From the NCBI RefSeq assembly GCF_004353225.1, contig NZ_CP037934.1, forward strand, positions 3,100,001 to 3,164,000: a DNA stretch of 64,000 bases. The letters run 5' to 3'. Each line of letters begins with the position of its first letter. Positions within the stretch are counted from its first letter, which is position 1. Below are positions 35,370-43,730 of the stretch, one piece after another. Origin of the DNA: Marinobacter sp. JH2. Its GTDB lineage: Bacteria; Pseudomonadota; Gammaproteobacteria; Pseudomonadales; Oleiphilaceae. The notes beneath the pieces are model-generated. The model saw only the letters and a list, made by a program, of their open reading frames with translations. It ran no database searches and was not told where the DNA came from. Position numbers and translations under genes: made by a program.

Positions 35370-35410
35370 GTCATTATCCTTCTGGCTCGATGCATTAAAC
35401 GCCTAGCATA

Positions 35411-36835
35411 CTACTCTCCTGGAACTTCTGCCTCTGTACCAATGTGGTAGGCCGCAAAGCCTGCCATCACCACTTGGTCTACCGCCATACCGATCACGCG
35501 GCCGTTGGCATCCGAGCGAATCGGGTATTGCTCGTTGGTGATGGGGTCTGACACGTACCCGAGGATGTCCCCTTCGGAAATACGATCGCCCAAGGCGACT
35601 TCGCTGAACAGAATGCCGCCGTGCTGGGTGCGAATCCACAGCGAATCGTAGTACACGGGCTGCGGGTCACCCCAAACAAACATCCGGGAGATCATGCCGT
35701 GTTTTTCCATCAGGCTGTTGAGGCTGTTTACGCCGGCTTTGATCTGGTGTTCCTGAATGCGCAGCGACTCACCGGCTTCCAGTGTCACCGCGCGGATGCC
35801 CGCGTTGACCGCGGCGGTTCGTAACATGCCACCAGAACCTGAGCTGTGGACAACGGCCATGCGATCAAAGCCCTTGGTGAATTCGGCGACTTCGGGGTCG
35901 TTCATGTCGGCACGCAGCTGCGGCAGGTTGGTGCGCTTGAGCGAGCCGGTGTGGATGTCCACCAACATGTCGCAATGACGGATGACACTGTTGAACAGAG
36001 AGTGTGCGATGCGGTCTGCCAAGGTGCCGTCGGCACGGCCTGGAAAGTAACGGTTCAGGTCACGGCGGTCGGGCAGATAGCGGGTGCCTTGCTGGAAACC
36101 GGTAAGATTTACGATGGGCACACCAACGACTTGGCCACTCAGTTTGGCGGGGTCCAGGTCGTACATAGCCCGCCGAACAATTTCGATGCCGTTCAATTCA
36201 TCGCCGTGAACAGCGCCGGTCAGGCACAGAGTCGGACCAGCGTGAGCGCCGTTCACCACCAGAACCGGTGTAATCTGGGAAAGCCCGGCAATTTGAATGT
36301 TTGGCGACCAAGCAAGACGGGTCGAGGTGCCGGGCAGCACTTCTTTGCCCAGTATGGCGAAGGTTTCCGAAGGAATGGGCTCGGCTTCAGTCACCTCTGG
36401 CTCGATTTCTTCGGTCGGAGCCGGCACTGGGGGTTCTGCAGAGTCTGTCGCCGCGTTTTCCGGTGCGGGTTCTGGCTCTGGCTCGGGTTCAGGCTCAGGC
36501 ATGGGCGCGACTTCTTTGAGATCCACATTGGGGGCAATCTTTCGCGGCTGCTTGGGTTTGGTTGCAGTGGGTTCCGCGTCAGCCTTCTTTGTGGTGTCGG
36601 GCTCTGCAGTTTTTTTGGTCTTCGACGATGCCTTTTTAGTGTCATGCCGGGGCTCGGATTGAACCACGTCTTCTACACTTTCATCCTCCGCCAACTGAGC
36701 GACCAGAGGAGCCGGCGGCTCGGAATCCGCCTTTGAATTTTGGCTATCGGCCACGGCACCCACGGATGTCATGGATAGAACCAAGTAGGCGAACCATGTG
36801 GGGGTGGTGCGGTTGTGATGACGTTGAAACAGCAT
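35411..36835 (-). CDS. Exported succinylglutamate desuccinylase/aspartoacylase-type protein with long acidic linker
   Basis: This 474-residue protein has an N-terminal signal-like segment (WFAYLVLSMTSVGAVA). A disordered stretch, residues about 30-155, is rich in E, P, K and T with a run of EP dipeptides. A catalytic M14-type domain follows: GAVHGDELNGIEIV holds the zinc ligands H and E, VDIHTGS a third histidine, and VTLEAGES the catalytic glutamate. Most AstE/aspartoacylase relatives are cytoplasmic; an exported form with a proline-rich spacer suggests attachment to, or spanning of, the cell wall. A GAGG site precedes the ATG. The substrate is unknown. Confidence 0.82.
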   Translation of the reverse strand: MLFQRHHNRTTPTWFAYLVLSMTSVGAVADSQNSKADSEPPAPLVAQLAEDESVEDVVQSEPRHDTKKASSKTKKTAEPDTTKKADAEPTATKPKQPRKIAPNVDLKEVAPMPEPEPEPEPEPAPENAATDSAEPPVPAPTEEIEPEVTEAEPIPSETFAILGKEVLPGTSTRLAWSPNIQIAGLSQITPVLVVNGAHAGPTLCLTGAVHGDELNGIEIVRRAMYDLDPAKLSGQVVGVPIVNLTGFQQGTRYLPDRRDLNRYFPGRADGTLADRIAHSLFNSVIRHCDMLVDIHTGSLKRTNLPQLRADMNDPEVAEFTKGFDRMAVVHSSGSGGMLRTAAVNAGIRAVTLEAGESLRIQEHQIKAGVNSLNSLMEKHGMISRMFVWGDPQPVYYDSLWIRTQHGGILFSEVALGDRISEGDILGYVSDPITNEQYPIRSDANGRVIGMAVDQVVMAGFAAYHIGTEAEVPGE

Positions 36836-37018
36836 AAATCCTCGAGTACTTTGACCAAACGGGCCTAGGATAGGGCTCGCAGCGAGTAATGAATACGGCT
36901 GTGAAGAAGCTGTAATGCCACTTTCATGATTCTGGTCCGAATTCTGGCTGCTGATTGTGTATAACTGAACTATCTTTCAATCATAAGACCGTTATACCGA
37001 GACTAAGGAGAGAACTGT

Positions 37019-37177
37019 ATGGACCTTTTGCGTATTTTGATTGCTATTCTGTTACCGCCACTGGGGGTGTTTTTACAGGTGGGCATCGGAAAGCACTTCT
37101 GGATCAACATCCTATTGACCATTCTCGGCTATATCCCGGGCATTGTTCATGCGGTATGGGTGATCGCTAAAAAATAG
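37019..37177 (+). CDS. YqaE/Pmp3-family small hydrophobic stress peptide
   Basis: This 52-residue protein, MDLLRILIAILLPPLGVFLQ followed by VGIGKHFWINILLTILGYIP, ends VIAKK. The LPPLGVFL and GYIPGIVHA segments are the signature of the YqaE/Pmp3 (UPF0057) family, two-helix membrane peptides induced by salt or membrane stress. AAGGAG (37005-37010) lies eight bases before the ATG. Its 3' end overlaps the terminator hairpin of the converging Nudix-MBL gene. The function at the molecular level is unknown. Confidence 0.9.
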   Translation: MDLLRILIAILLPPLGVFLQVGIGKHFWINILLTILGYIPGIVHAVWVIAKK

Positions 37178-37197
37178 CCCAGCGGTTACGCCGGGCT
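37169..37197 (-). terminator. Minus-strand terminator of the Nudix-MBL gene
   Basis: Read on the minus strand, AGCCCGGCG-TAAC-CGCTGGGCT forms a 9-base stem with one wobble pair, then ATTTTTT. The TAA stop of the gene lies in the loop. Confidence 0.8.
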
Positions 37198-38826
37198 TAC
37201 GGTATGCCAGAGATCTTCTTTTTGGTAGGCCCGATGCTCGGCTTCCAACTTCAGAAGATGTGCCAGCGCGGAGCGGGCAGCCAGCCCGTGTATTGCGGCT
37301 GGCACATCGTCGTAGGCTTTCGCGGTCAAATCTTTCAGAGATACCGGTGCCAGCGCTTCCAGCGCCCGGAACACCTTATGCTCCCGTGAGAGGCGGTGGG
37401 TAATCAGATAATCCACCACAGCTTCTGGCTGACCCATAAGAAACCCGTGTGCCGGGGCAATGAACTGAATCTTTTCTTCCAGCAGTTCGTACAGCGATTC
37501 CACATAAGCTTTCATATCGCCGTCCGGCGGATTAATCACCACGGTCGAGCCTTGCATGATGTGGTCACCGGAAAACAGCAGGTCTTGGTCTGTTAGTAAA
37601 TAACACAGGTGATTCGAGGCGTGGCCGGGGGTGTGGATAACTTTCAATACCCCAGCTTCGGTGGCGATCAGCTCTCCGTGTTCAGGGATATCATCCGGAG
37701 TGAATGCGGTGTCCTGCGCGGCACCTTTCGGCGCTGGCCAGCCGAAAACCCGGCAGTTGGCGCGTTCTTTCAGCAACCGGGTGCCGGGAGAATGGTCGAG
37801 ATGGGTGTGGGTGATCACTACCTGATCCACCGCACCGCCGGTCACCTCCAGAATACGTTCAATATGGCTTTCATCGGCCGGCCCGGGATCGAGCACAGTA
37901 AAACGATCGAAACCGAGAATGTAGGTGTTGGTGCCGGGGCCTGTCATCATTCCCGGATTCGGCGCGGTTAATCGAACCACCCCGGCCGCCACCTCAACCG
38001 GTTCACCCGGTGTAATCTGCGCCTGCACCGAGCCTGCACCTTCCGGGTCCAGTTTTACGGCTTCGTCGTAAGCCGGTGCGTTCGGCTCAAGAAAAACGGG
38101 TTTGCCTTTGCGAATCGCTGGCCAGGGATCGGTCGGGAAGGGCTCTGGCGGGTTGGCGTGGGCGTAGCGCATCAATTCAGCTGTGGTGTCGAAGTCGCAC
38201 AGCACCCGCAACGTGCGGATGGTGGGGAGCCCCAACAAGCGCTGCCCGGCTTTGTGTTCCGCCAATGCTTGCGCCGGTGAAATCCAGACGTGATCAATGG
38301 TTTCCGAGCCGTCGTGGCTGGCAATTTGCCCTTCGGGCGCGGCGGCGACAAAGAAGCGGGTATCAAACCGGCGAGGCGGTCCCGGTGGCGTGACCCAGTG
38401 GCTCAGATACGCCAAATGGTCGAGCGGCAAGGTTAGCTCATGCTTCTTGCACAAATCCGCCAGGCAAATGGTTTCCTGGAATAGCGCGTCCCGATCTGCG
38501 TGTACCGGGTGGTCTGCCCCGATCAGTTTTCCGGTTTTGTCCAAGGCCAGCAGAACGCCGGACTCTTCAAAGCATTCCCGAACCGCGGCTAGCATGTAAT
38601 CCACTCCGCCACCTTCCACCAAACTCATGGTCTGGCTGATGGCGGAGTCTTCCACACCGATCGCATGATTCCGGCACTCGGTCTCCTCCACATTCACGGC
38701 TCCGCCGGGGAAGACGTAATAACCGGGCAGGAAGATGGCCTCCCAGGTGCGTTGCAGCAGGAGGACTTCAATACCGTTCTCGCTATCACGAGTCAGGGCC
38801 AAAGTGGCCGCAGGACGAATGCTCAT
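37186..38826 (-). CDS. Fusion of a Nudix hydrolase and a metallo-beta-lactamase-fold hydrolase
   Basis: This 546-residue protein has two enzymatic halves. Residues about 1-230 form a Nudix domain: FPGGAVN and RECFEESGVLL follow the RExxEExGx box, though about 33 extra residues separate the glycines from it. Residues about 270-540 form an MBL-fold domain with THTHLDHSPGTRLL (HxHxDH metal site), IHTPGHASNHLCYLL and FSGDHIMQGSTVVI, resembling LACTB2-type endoribonuclease or hydrolase domains. Possible roles are nucleotide or CoA-pyrophosphate hydrolysis coupled to thioester or RNA cleavage. It is followed by its own terminator and preceded by a hairpin repeat. Confidence 0.88.
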   Translation of the reverse strand: MSIRPAATLALTRDSENGIEVLLLQRTWEAIFLPGYYVFPGGAVNVEETECRNHAIGVEDSAISQTMSLVEGGGVDYMLAAVRECFEESGVLLALDKTGKLIGADHPVHADRDALFQETICLADLCKKHELTLPLDHLAYLSHWVTPPGPPRRFDTRFFVAAAPEGQIASHDGSETIDHVWISPAQALAEHKAGQRLLGLPTIRTLRVLCDFDTTAELMRYAHANPPEPFPTDPWPAIRKGKPVFLEPNAPAYDEAVKLDPEGAGSVQAQITPGEPVEVAAGVVRLTAPNPGMMTGPGTNTYILGFDRFTVLDPGPADESHIERILEVTGGAVDQVVITHTHLDHSPGTRLLKERANCRVFGWPAPKGAAQDTAFTPDDIPEHGELIATEAGVLKVIHTPGHASNHLCYLLTDQDLLFSGDHIMQGSTVVINPPDGDMKAYVESLYELLEEKIQFIAPAHGFLMGQPEAVVDYLITHRLSREHKVFRALEALAPVSLKDLTAKAYDDVPAAIHGLAARSALAHLLKLEAEHRAYQKEDLWHTVSPA

Positions 38827-38871
38827 AGATCACTCTTTTCGTTATTTTCGGCACGTGCATAAGTTGCCGGT

Positions 38872-38982
38872 ATGGCTTGGGGGAAGGCTTTCAAAAAACC
38901 GCTCCTTCGGCACGTCTATGTGACGCTTCTGCTCCGCCATCCATGGCTACGCACATTTTTGGAAAGCCTTCCCCCAAGCCAT
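38872..38982 (+). repeat. Dispersed hairpin repeat, copy A
   Basis: The outer arms 38872-38892 and 38962-38982 are perfectly complementary over 21 bases. Between them is a core of about 65 bases with CGCTCCTTCGGCAC, TGACGCTTCTGCTCCGCCAT and CCATGGCTACGCACATTTTT. The core is nearly identical to copy B, whereas the arms are not. It lies between the divergent Nudix-MBL and thioesterase genes. Confidence 0.88.
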
Positions 38983-39003
38983 CCCTACTTCTGAGCCAGA
39001 ACG

Positions 39004-39033
39004 CAGAAACAGAAACAGAAACAGAAACAGAAA
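39004..39033 (+). repeat. Hexanucleotide microsatellite, five CAGAAA units
   Basis: Five exact CAGAAA units run from 39004 to 39033, about 70 bases upstream of the thioesterase start. Such tracts can change length by slippage; no promoter elements were found at fixed spacing around it. Confidence 0.85.
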
Positions 39034-39102
39034 CCAAGATACCCGATACCGACGTAGGATGAGAAGTCACAAGCGCAAGGGTATGATGCGTCCACGTCAA
39101 AA

Positions 39103-39552
39103 ATGATCGTTAAACAGGACACCACCGTGGCAAGAATCAAACTGGAATTTCCGGACGACGCCTTCAGCTTCGAAACTCTGCTGCCCGTTAGAATCAGCGA
39201 TATTAACGGAGCCAATCATTTGGGCAACGATGCCCTGATCTCCATGCTCTCGGAGGCCCGGGCGCAGTTTTTGGTGGCTAATGGCATTAAAGAGGCCGAT
39301 CCGAGCGGTAACGGCATTATTGTTACCGATCTCGCCACTATGTATCAGGGTGAATCGTTTTACCCGGATATGCTGCGCTTTGAAGTGGGGCTGATGGACT
39401 TTAACAAATACGGAGGAGACTTCGTGTTCCGGGTAACCAAGGCCGATAGCGGTCAGCCGGTTGCGCTGGCGAAGTACGGTTTTGTGTTCTTCAACTACAA
39501 CACCCGTGAAGTCACGCCGGTGCCGGAGTGTTTCCGCGCGAGGTTTGCGTAA
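39103..39552 (+). CDS. Hotdog-fold acyl-CoA thioesterase family protein
   Basis: This 149-residue protein contains LLPVRISDINGANHLGNDALISMLSEARAQFL, the 4HBT-type hotdog motif in which a D/N residue precedes GNHxGN-like segments. FEVGLMDFNKYGGDFVFRV and AKYGFVFFNYNTREVTPVP follow. Such proteins hydrolyse acyl-CoA thioesters. Here the usual catalytic aspartate position reads D33 in ISDINGAN. It stands alone, with a microsatellite in the upstream region and a hairpin facing its 3' end. The substrate range cannot be inferred. Confidence 0.82.
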   Translation: MIVKQDTTVARIKLEFPDDAFSFETLLPVRISDINGANHLGNDALISMLSEARAQFLVANGIKEADPSGNGIIVTDLATMYQGESFYPDMLRFEVGLMDFNKYGGDFVFRVTKADSGQPVALAKYGFVFFNYNTREVTPVPECFRARFA

Positions 39553-39563
39553 AAAGATAGGTC

Positions 39564-39595
39564 AAAAAAACCGATGGCGCGGGCGCGCCATCGGT
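39564..39595 (-). terminator. Minus-strand terminator downstream of csbD
   Basis: ACCGATGGCGC (39570-39580) and GCGCCATCGGT (39585-39595) form an 11-base perfect stem. On the minus strand it is followed by seven Ts, placing it at the end of the csbD transcript; it may also halt the thioesterase transcript weakly. Confidence 0.85.
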
Positions 39596-39622
39596 ATCGG
39601 GGTCAGTCGTGTGAACAAATCA

Positions 39623-39814
39623 TTAGCTGGAGAGTTTGTTCCACTCTTCTTCGGCCTCTTCTTTTTTCAGGCCATACTTTTCCTGAAGCTTGCCGATAAA
39701 GTTGTCTTTCTTGCCGCCGATTTCATCAACGTCGTCATCGGTCAGCTTGCCCCATTGTTCGCGCACTTTACCTTTCAGCTGTTTCCAGTTGCCTTCCAGA
39801 ATGTCGTTATTCAT
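39623..39814 (-). CDS. CsbD-family stress protein
   Basis: This 63-residue protein begins MNNDILEGNWKQLKGKVREQ and contains WGKLTDDDVDEIGGKKDNFIGKLQEKYG, the full CsbD signature. These small hydrophilic proteins are induced by general stress and entry into stationary phase in many bacteria; the molecular role is unknown. GAGGA precedes the ATG, and a strong terminator follows. It is transcribed as a single-gene unit on the minus strand. Confidence 0.94.
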   Translation of the reverse strand: MNNDILEGNWKQLKGKVREQWGKLTDDDVDEIGGKKDNFIGKLQEKYGLKKEEAEEEWNKLSS

Positions 39815-40172
39815 AACTTTATCCTCGTCTTGAAAATAATTGCATGAATTACGAGCTAAAGGGGCAGGTGATCCTTAATCCTATACCGTATGCCTGTGTT
39901 CGCTTCCCGTATAGCGTTAAAGGGAAGTGGCGGCCTTTAGCTCAAGGTAAAACTATGCTGCTTTGTCGTTGAGCTGTGCTGCTCAATAATCAGGCTGGCA
40001 TAGGTGTTTTGCTCTGACAACCTGTGAGCTGTCTGCTGCAGAAGTTGCGTGAGCGCGCGTTCTGTTATCTCACTGAAAATTGGCAAGTTTTATCCCGTGT
40101 TACGACTTTGTGAGCTTGTCGTAAGGTGGTTGCTTAAAAGCTTTCCCACCTGTCCCTTGCCTTGTCTGGAGT
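39815..40172. other. Intergenic region between csbD and the MATE gene
   Basis: These 358 bases must hold the csbD promoter (minus strand). I see no supported gene, repeat or terminator here. Short frames exist but have no recognisable features. Confidence 0.4.
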
Positions 40173-41501
40173 CTATTGGCCCGCGCTGCGATCTAACGAT
40201 TTTTGTCCCTGACGGTAGAGGCTGTAAGCCATGATGCCCGCGAGTAAGTTGCCAATAAGCGCTCCGGTCATCAGGCCGGGTAGCCCGCCGATTTGTGAGC
40301 CTATCCAGAGTAAGGGCAGGTAGCAGCCAAACAGGCGCAGGACAGAGATCAAAAGTGCGCGCATGGACATGCCGAGTGCGTTGTTGATGGAGACCATCAG
40401 GATGCACACGCCTAGACCGCTGTAGCTCAGCGGCACGCGCAGCAGGTAGCTGACCAGCACGTCTTGCACGTTGGCGTCTGAGCTGAACAAGGTGGACACA
40501 ACGCCGGAGACGCCAAGCCACACCAGTCCGATGAATAACTGCCAGCCGATGATAAAGCGCACAGCAATGCGCACCAGTTTGCGGATTTGGTCGATTTCTC
40601 CCGCACCCAGCAAGCGTCCGACCATGGGAGGCATGGACATGGTGAGTGCCAGTACGACCACGATGGAGAAAAACTCCAGCCGGGTGCCCAGGCCCCAGGC
40701 GGCTACTGCGGATGAGCCGAAGCCAGCGACCAGGGCTGTGGCGAGTATGGCGGCCAGTGGCGGCATGAGTTGGCTGACCATGGCGGGAGCCATGATGCTA
40801 CCCAGCTGTTTCGCTGCTTTGAGTAATTGCAGTTGGAGCAGGTCGAACCTTAGCCACTGGCGTTTCAGTAGTATTGGGTACATAACGAGGCCGCCAATAC
40901 TGAAGGCGGTGATGGTGGCCCAAGCGGCACCGGGCAGGCCCCAGCCGAATACGAAAATGTAGAGGGCATCCAATGCGATGTTGAGCAAACTGCTGACGAT
41001 CATCATGTAACCAGGCAATCGGGTATCGCCGTTGGCCCGGCTAATGGAGTAGCTGAAGTAGACCATGGCTCCGACCCAGGCGGAGGTGAGCCAGGGTGCC
41101 CAGTATTCACGGATGACTGGGCGTAGCGCCGGCTCGGCGCCAAGTAAATCGAGTATTACGCTTTGCAGTAACCACACGGAGATGCATAAGGTCAGTGCGA
41201 GGCCGGCTCCGACGGCGATGACGAGGCCGCCAAGGCGTTGTGCTCGCTGGTCGTCACCCTGGCCTAAGGTTCGGGAGATGATGGCGGTGGTGGCGATGCC
41301 GAGGCCGACGTACATGCCGCTGACGAGTTGCTGCATGGGTACGGTGAAGCCCAGTGCCGCGAGTGGGTCGCGGCCAAGTTGGCCGACGAAGGCGCTGTCG
41401 GTGAGTTGGAATGTCATCAGTGAGAGGACGCCGAACAGCATGGGCCAGGTCATGTGGTAGAGCTGGCGGCCTAGGGAGGCGTTTTGCAGGGCTTGTTGCA
41501 C
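40173..41501 (-). CDS. MATE-family multidrug or metabolite efflux protein
   Basis: This 442-residue protein has twelve predicted helices in two six-helix halves, as in NorM-type MATE antiporters. Characteristic segments are MTWPMLFGVLSLMTFQLTDSAFVGQLGRDPLAALGF at the start and AAWGLGTRLEFFSIVVVLALTMSM in the middle. Cation- or proton-driven export of organic cations is the family role. The start is a GTG at 41501. A fragment of the hairpin repeat lies just upstream. Confidence 0.9.
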   Translation of the reverse strand: MQQALQNASLGRQLYHMTWPMLFGVLSLMTFQLTDSAFVGQLGRDPLAALGFTVPMQQLVSGMYVGLGIATTAIISRTLGQGDDQRAQRLGGLVIAVGAGLALTLCISVWLLQSVILDLLGAEPALRPVIREYWAPWLTSAWVGAMVYFSYSISRANGDTRLPGYMMIVSSLLNIALDALYIFVFGWGLPGAAWATITAFSIGGLVMYPILLKRQWLRFDLLQLQLLKAAKQLGSIMAPAMVSQLMPPLAAILATALVAGFGSSAVAAWGLGTRLEFFSIVVVLALTMSMPPMVGRLLGAGEIDQIRKLVRIAVRFIIGWQLFIGLVWLGVSGVVSTLFSSDANVQDVLVSYLLRVPLSYSGLGVCILMVSINNALGMSMRALLISVLRLFGCYLPLLWIGSQIGGLPGLMTGALIGNLLAGIMAYSLYRQGQKSLDRSAGQ

Positions 41502-41560
41502 GTTGGTTTTGGGGCCTTCGGTTGGGTGTTTGGCGCAGATTCTAACAGGTCATGGGTTTG

Positions 41561-41617
41561 GTGCATCTGCTCCGCTATCCATAGCTGCGCACATTTTTGG
41601 AAGGCCCTCCCCGCACG
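41561..41617 (+). repeat. Dispersed hairpin repeat, copy C (right half only)
   Basis: CTGCTCCGCTATCCATAGCT and GCGCACATTTTTGGAAGG match the right half of copies A and B, followed by the arm CCCTCCCCGCACG. No full left half is present; GGGGCCTTC at 41511 may be a degenerate trace of the left arm. Confidence 0.7.
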
Positions 41618-41679
41618 ACTGCTTCGGCACCGGAGATGTTTTCTCCAGTGCACGAACAGTGCGTATAGCTGCCAGCTGG

Positions 41680-42180
41680 TTAGAGCACTTTCAATGCAGC
41701 TTCGTAATCTGGCTCGTTTTTGATTTCACTGACCAGTTCGCTGTGGATAACTTTGTCGTTTTCGTCCAGAACGACCACTGCGCGGGCACACAGGCCGGCT
41801 AGGGGGCCATTCTGAATGCCTACGCCGTAGTCTTGCTGAAAGCTGTAGTTACGGAAAGTTGAGAGGGTTTCAACGTTGTTCAGGCCTTCTGCACCGCAGA
41901 AGCGGGATGCTGCGAAGGGCAGGTCGGCGGAGACGACCAGTACGACGGTGTTGTCCAGGTTGCCGGCTTTTTCGTTGAATTTACGGGTGCTGGCAGCACA
42001 TACGCCGGTGTCGATGCTGGGGATGATGTTCAGGATTTTACGCTTGCCTGCCCAGTTGTCGAGTTTGACTTCTTCCAGACCGCTGCTGGTCAGGGTGAAG
42101 GGGGCGGCGTTGTCACCGGCATTTGGGAAGGTGCCGCTGAGTTCGATCGGGTTTCCGTCCAAAGTTACGTTGGTTGGCAT
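41680..42180 (-). CDS. tpx: Thiol peroxidase Tpx
   Basis: This 166-residue atypical 2-Cys peroxiredoxin has the peroxidatic C61 in DTGVCAAS and the resolving C95 in SRFCGAEG, the same positions as E. coli Tpx. PSIDTGVC and [16 protein letters not shown] are diagnostic. It reduces peroxides with thioredoxin as donor, in the cytoplasm or periplasm. GGGAG lies six bases before the start. It provides a second peroxide-removal route beside ahpC/ahpF at 15.4-17.8 kb. Confidence 0.96.
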   Translation of the reverse strand: MPTNVTLDGNPIELSGTFPNAGDNAAPFTLTSSGLEEVKLDNWAGKRKILNIIPSIDTGVCAASTRKFNEKAGNLDNTVVLVVSADLPFAASRFCGAEGLNNVETLSTFRNYSFQQDYGVGIQNGPLAGLCARAVVVLDENDKVIHSELVSEIKNEPDYEAALKVL

Positions 42181-42255
42181 GTTTTGCTCCCATTGTTGGT
42201 TTTGAGTTCGTGTACTTACCCTGTTTAGCTTAAATCGGATGAGTTTTCATCTTTG

Positions 42256-43500
42256 TTATTCGTTGGACTGGATATAAATAGTCTGAGAGGCTTGATCAGG
42301 GTAACGCTGAACAAGGAACAAGTAGGCGAACAAAGCCAGTGCCGCGCAGGCGGTGATGATGGTCGCCATGACTAAGGGGGTGCCATCGTGTAGGTGGCCG
42401 ACTAAGGCGCCTGCAGTGGCTGCGGCGGCCATTTGGGTGAAGCCGAGCAAGGCCGAGGCGGAGCCGAGCAAGGCCGAGGCGGAGCCGGCCATTTTCGGGA
42501 AGTTGGCCAGTGCCCCGGCCATGCTTTGGGGCAGGATCATACCCAGTGCGGCCATGATGGCGGCTTGCGGCATTACCACCGCCCATGGGCTTTGGACTTG
42601 GCTGTAGGCCAGTGCGGTCATGATCGCTCCGGAGGTGAGGCCGCCCAGCAGACCATAGCGCAGGATTTGATCGGGCTCGTACCGGTTCGCTAAACGAATC
42701 GAGGTGATGTTGCCGAGCAAGTAGCCTGCGGCCGTTACGGCGTTGTAGAAGCCGAAATGCTCGGGGGACACGCCAAGTACCTCAATTAGCACGAAGGCAG
42801 AACCCGACAGGTAAGCGAACAAGCCGCCGTAGACGGCAGCGCTGGTGAGTGCATAGCCGATGAAGGTTGGGTCGGTGCTTACTAACCGGTAGTTACGCAA
42901 TAGGCTGCACAGGCGGAATGGCTGGCGGTTTTCTGGTCGCAGAGGTTCCGGGATGCCGAAGGCGATGACGGCAACCATGATCAGGGCATAGGCGGCCATG
43001 ACGATGAAGATCCAGTGCCAATCAAAGATCGCGACGATGAAACCGCCTAATGTGGGCGCTATGGCTGGTGCCAGGGCCATCATGCCGGCGAGCATGGCGA
43101 GGATTTTGGCGGCTTCTCGGGGAGTATAAACATCTCTGACAATAGCTCGGGCAAGTACTGGCCCAGCGGAGCCGCCCAAGGCTTGCAGAAATCGGAACAA
43201 TTGCAGCGTTTCGATATTTGTGGCCAGTGCACAGCCGATGCTCGCCAGAGCGAACAAAAGCATACCGCCGATCATGATGGGTTTTCGCCCGAATCGGTCC
43301 GCCAATGGCCCGCAGATTAATTGCGCGAAGGCAAAGCCCGCGATGTAAATGCTCAGTGTTAACTGAACTTGCGCCGTGTTCGCACCAAAATCGCTGCCGA
43401 TTTGCGGAAATGCAGGCAAATACATGTCGATTGCCATGGGCGCGAGGGCAACGGCTGCCGCCAATAATACAGTTGTCCAGATACTTGTCAGTGCGAGCAT
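42256..43500 (-). CDS. Bcr/CflA-type MFS drug efflux transporter
   Basis: This 414-residue major facilitator has twelve helices. ALAPMAIDMYLPAFPQI and ADRFGRKPIMIGGMLLFALAS (MFS loop 2-3 signature) and a Bcr/CflA-like ALGGSAGPVLARAIVRD point to drug efflux. An in-frame 21-base tandem duplication gives SASALLG twice (42442-42483), seven extra residues inside a membrane segment. The open frame extends to 43617, but those residues come from the hairpin repeat at 43532-43644, so I place the start at 43500. Confidence 0.9.
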   Translation of the reverse strand: MLALTSIWTTVLLAAAVALAPMAIDMYLPAFPQIGSDFGANTAQVQLTLSIYIAGFAFAQLICGPLADRFGRKPIMIGGMLLFALASIGCALATNIETLQLFRFLQALGGSAGPVLARAIVRDVYTPREAAKILAMLAGMMALAPAIAPTLGGFIVAIFDWHWIFIVMAAYALIMVAVIAFGIPEPLRPENRQPFRLCSLLRNYRLVSTDPTFIGYALTSAAVYGGLFAYLSGSAFVLIEVLGVSPEHFGFYNAVTAAGYLLGNITSIRLANRYEPDQILRYGLLGGLTSGAIMTALAYSQVQSPWAVVMPQAAIMAALGMILPQSMAGALANFPKMAGSASALLGSASALLGFTQMAAAATAGALVGHLHDGTPLVMATIITACAALALFAYLFLVQRYPDQASQTIYIQSNE

Positions 43501-43531
43501 TGCGATTTTGACGCCATGTTGAGGGTTGCGA

Positions 43532-43644
43532 GGCGAGTGTGGGGGTGTCCTTCCAAAAAACGCTCCTTCGGCACATCCCTGTGACGCTTCTGCTCCGCCA
43601 TCCATGGCTGCGCACATTTTTGGAAGGACACCCCCACACTCGCC
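43532..43644 (+). repeat. Dispersed hairpin repeat, copy B
   Basis: Arms 43532-43559 and 43617-43644 are perfectly complementary over 28 bases. The core (43560-43616) has the same CGCTCCTTCGGCAC, TGACGCTTCTGCTCCGCCAT and CCATGGCTGCGCACAT blocks as copy A, but the arms differ in sequence. It sits between the MFS gene and the LysR gene. Confidence 0.9.
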
Positions 43645-43730
43645 GTCTGCTGAGGAGATGAAGTCTAGGGGGCGAAGGCAGAAAAAATAACGGTCAGATT
43701 TTCATTTAATATATGAATGAAATCGATTGA

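Noticed and set aside
35846..36736. A 296-codon plus-strand frame opposite the aspartoacylase-type gene
   Set aside because: It covers the EP-rich spacer, whose complement gives artificial GSGSGS and similar runs.
43501..43617. N-terminal extension of the MFS transporter (MCAAMDGGAEASQGC...)
   Set aside because: These codons lie inside hairpin repeat B, and copy A gives a near-identical peptide on its own. The repeat, not a protein, is conserved.
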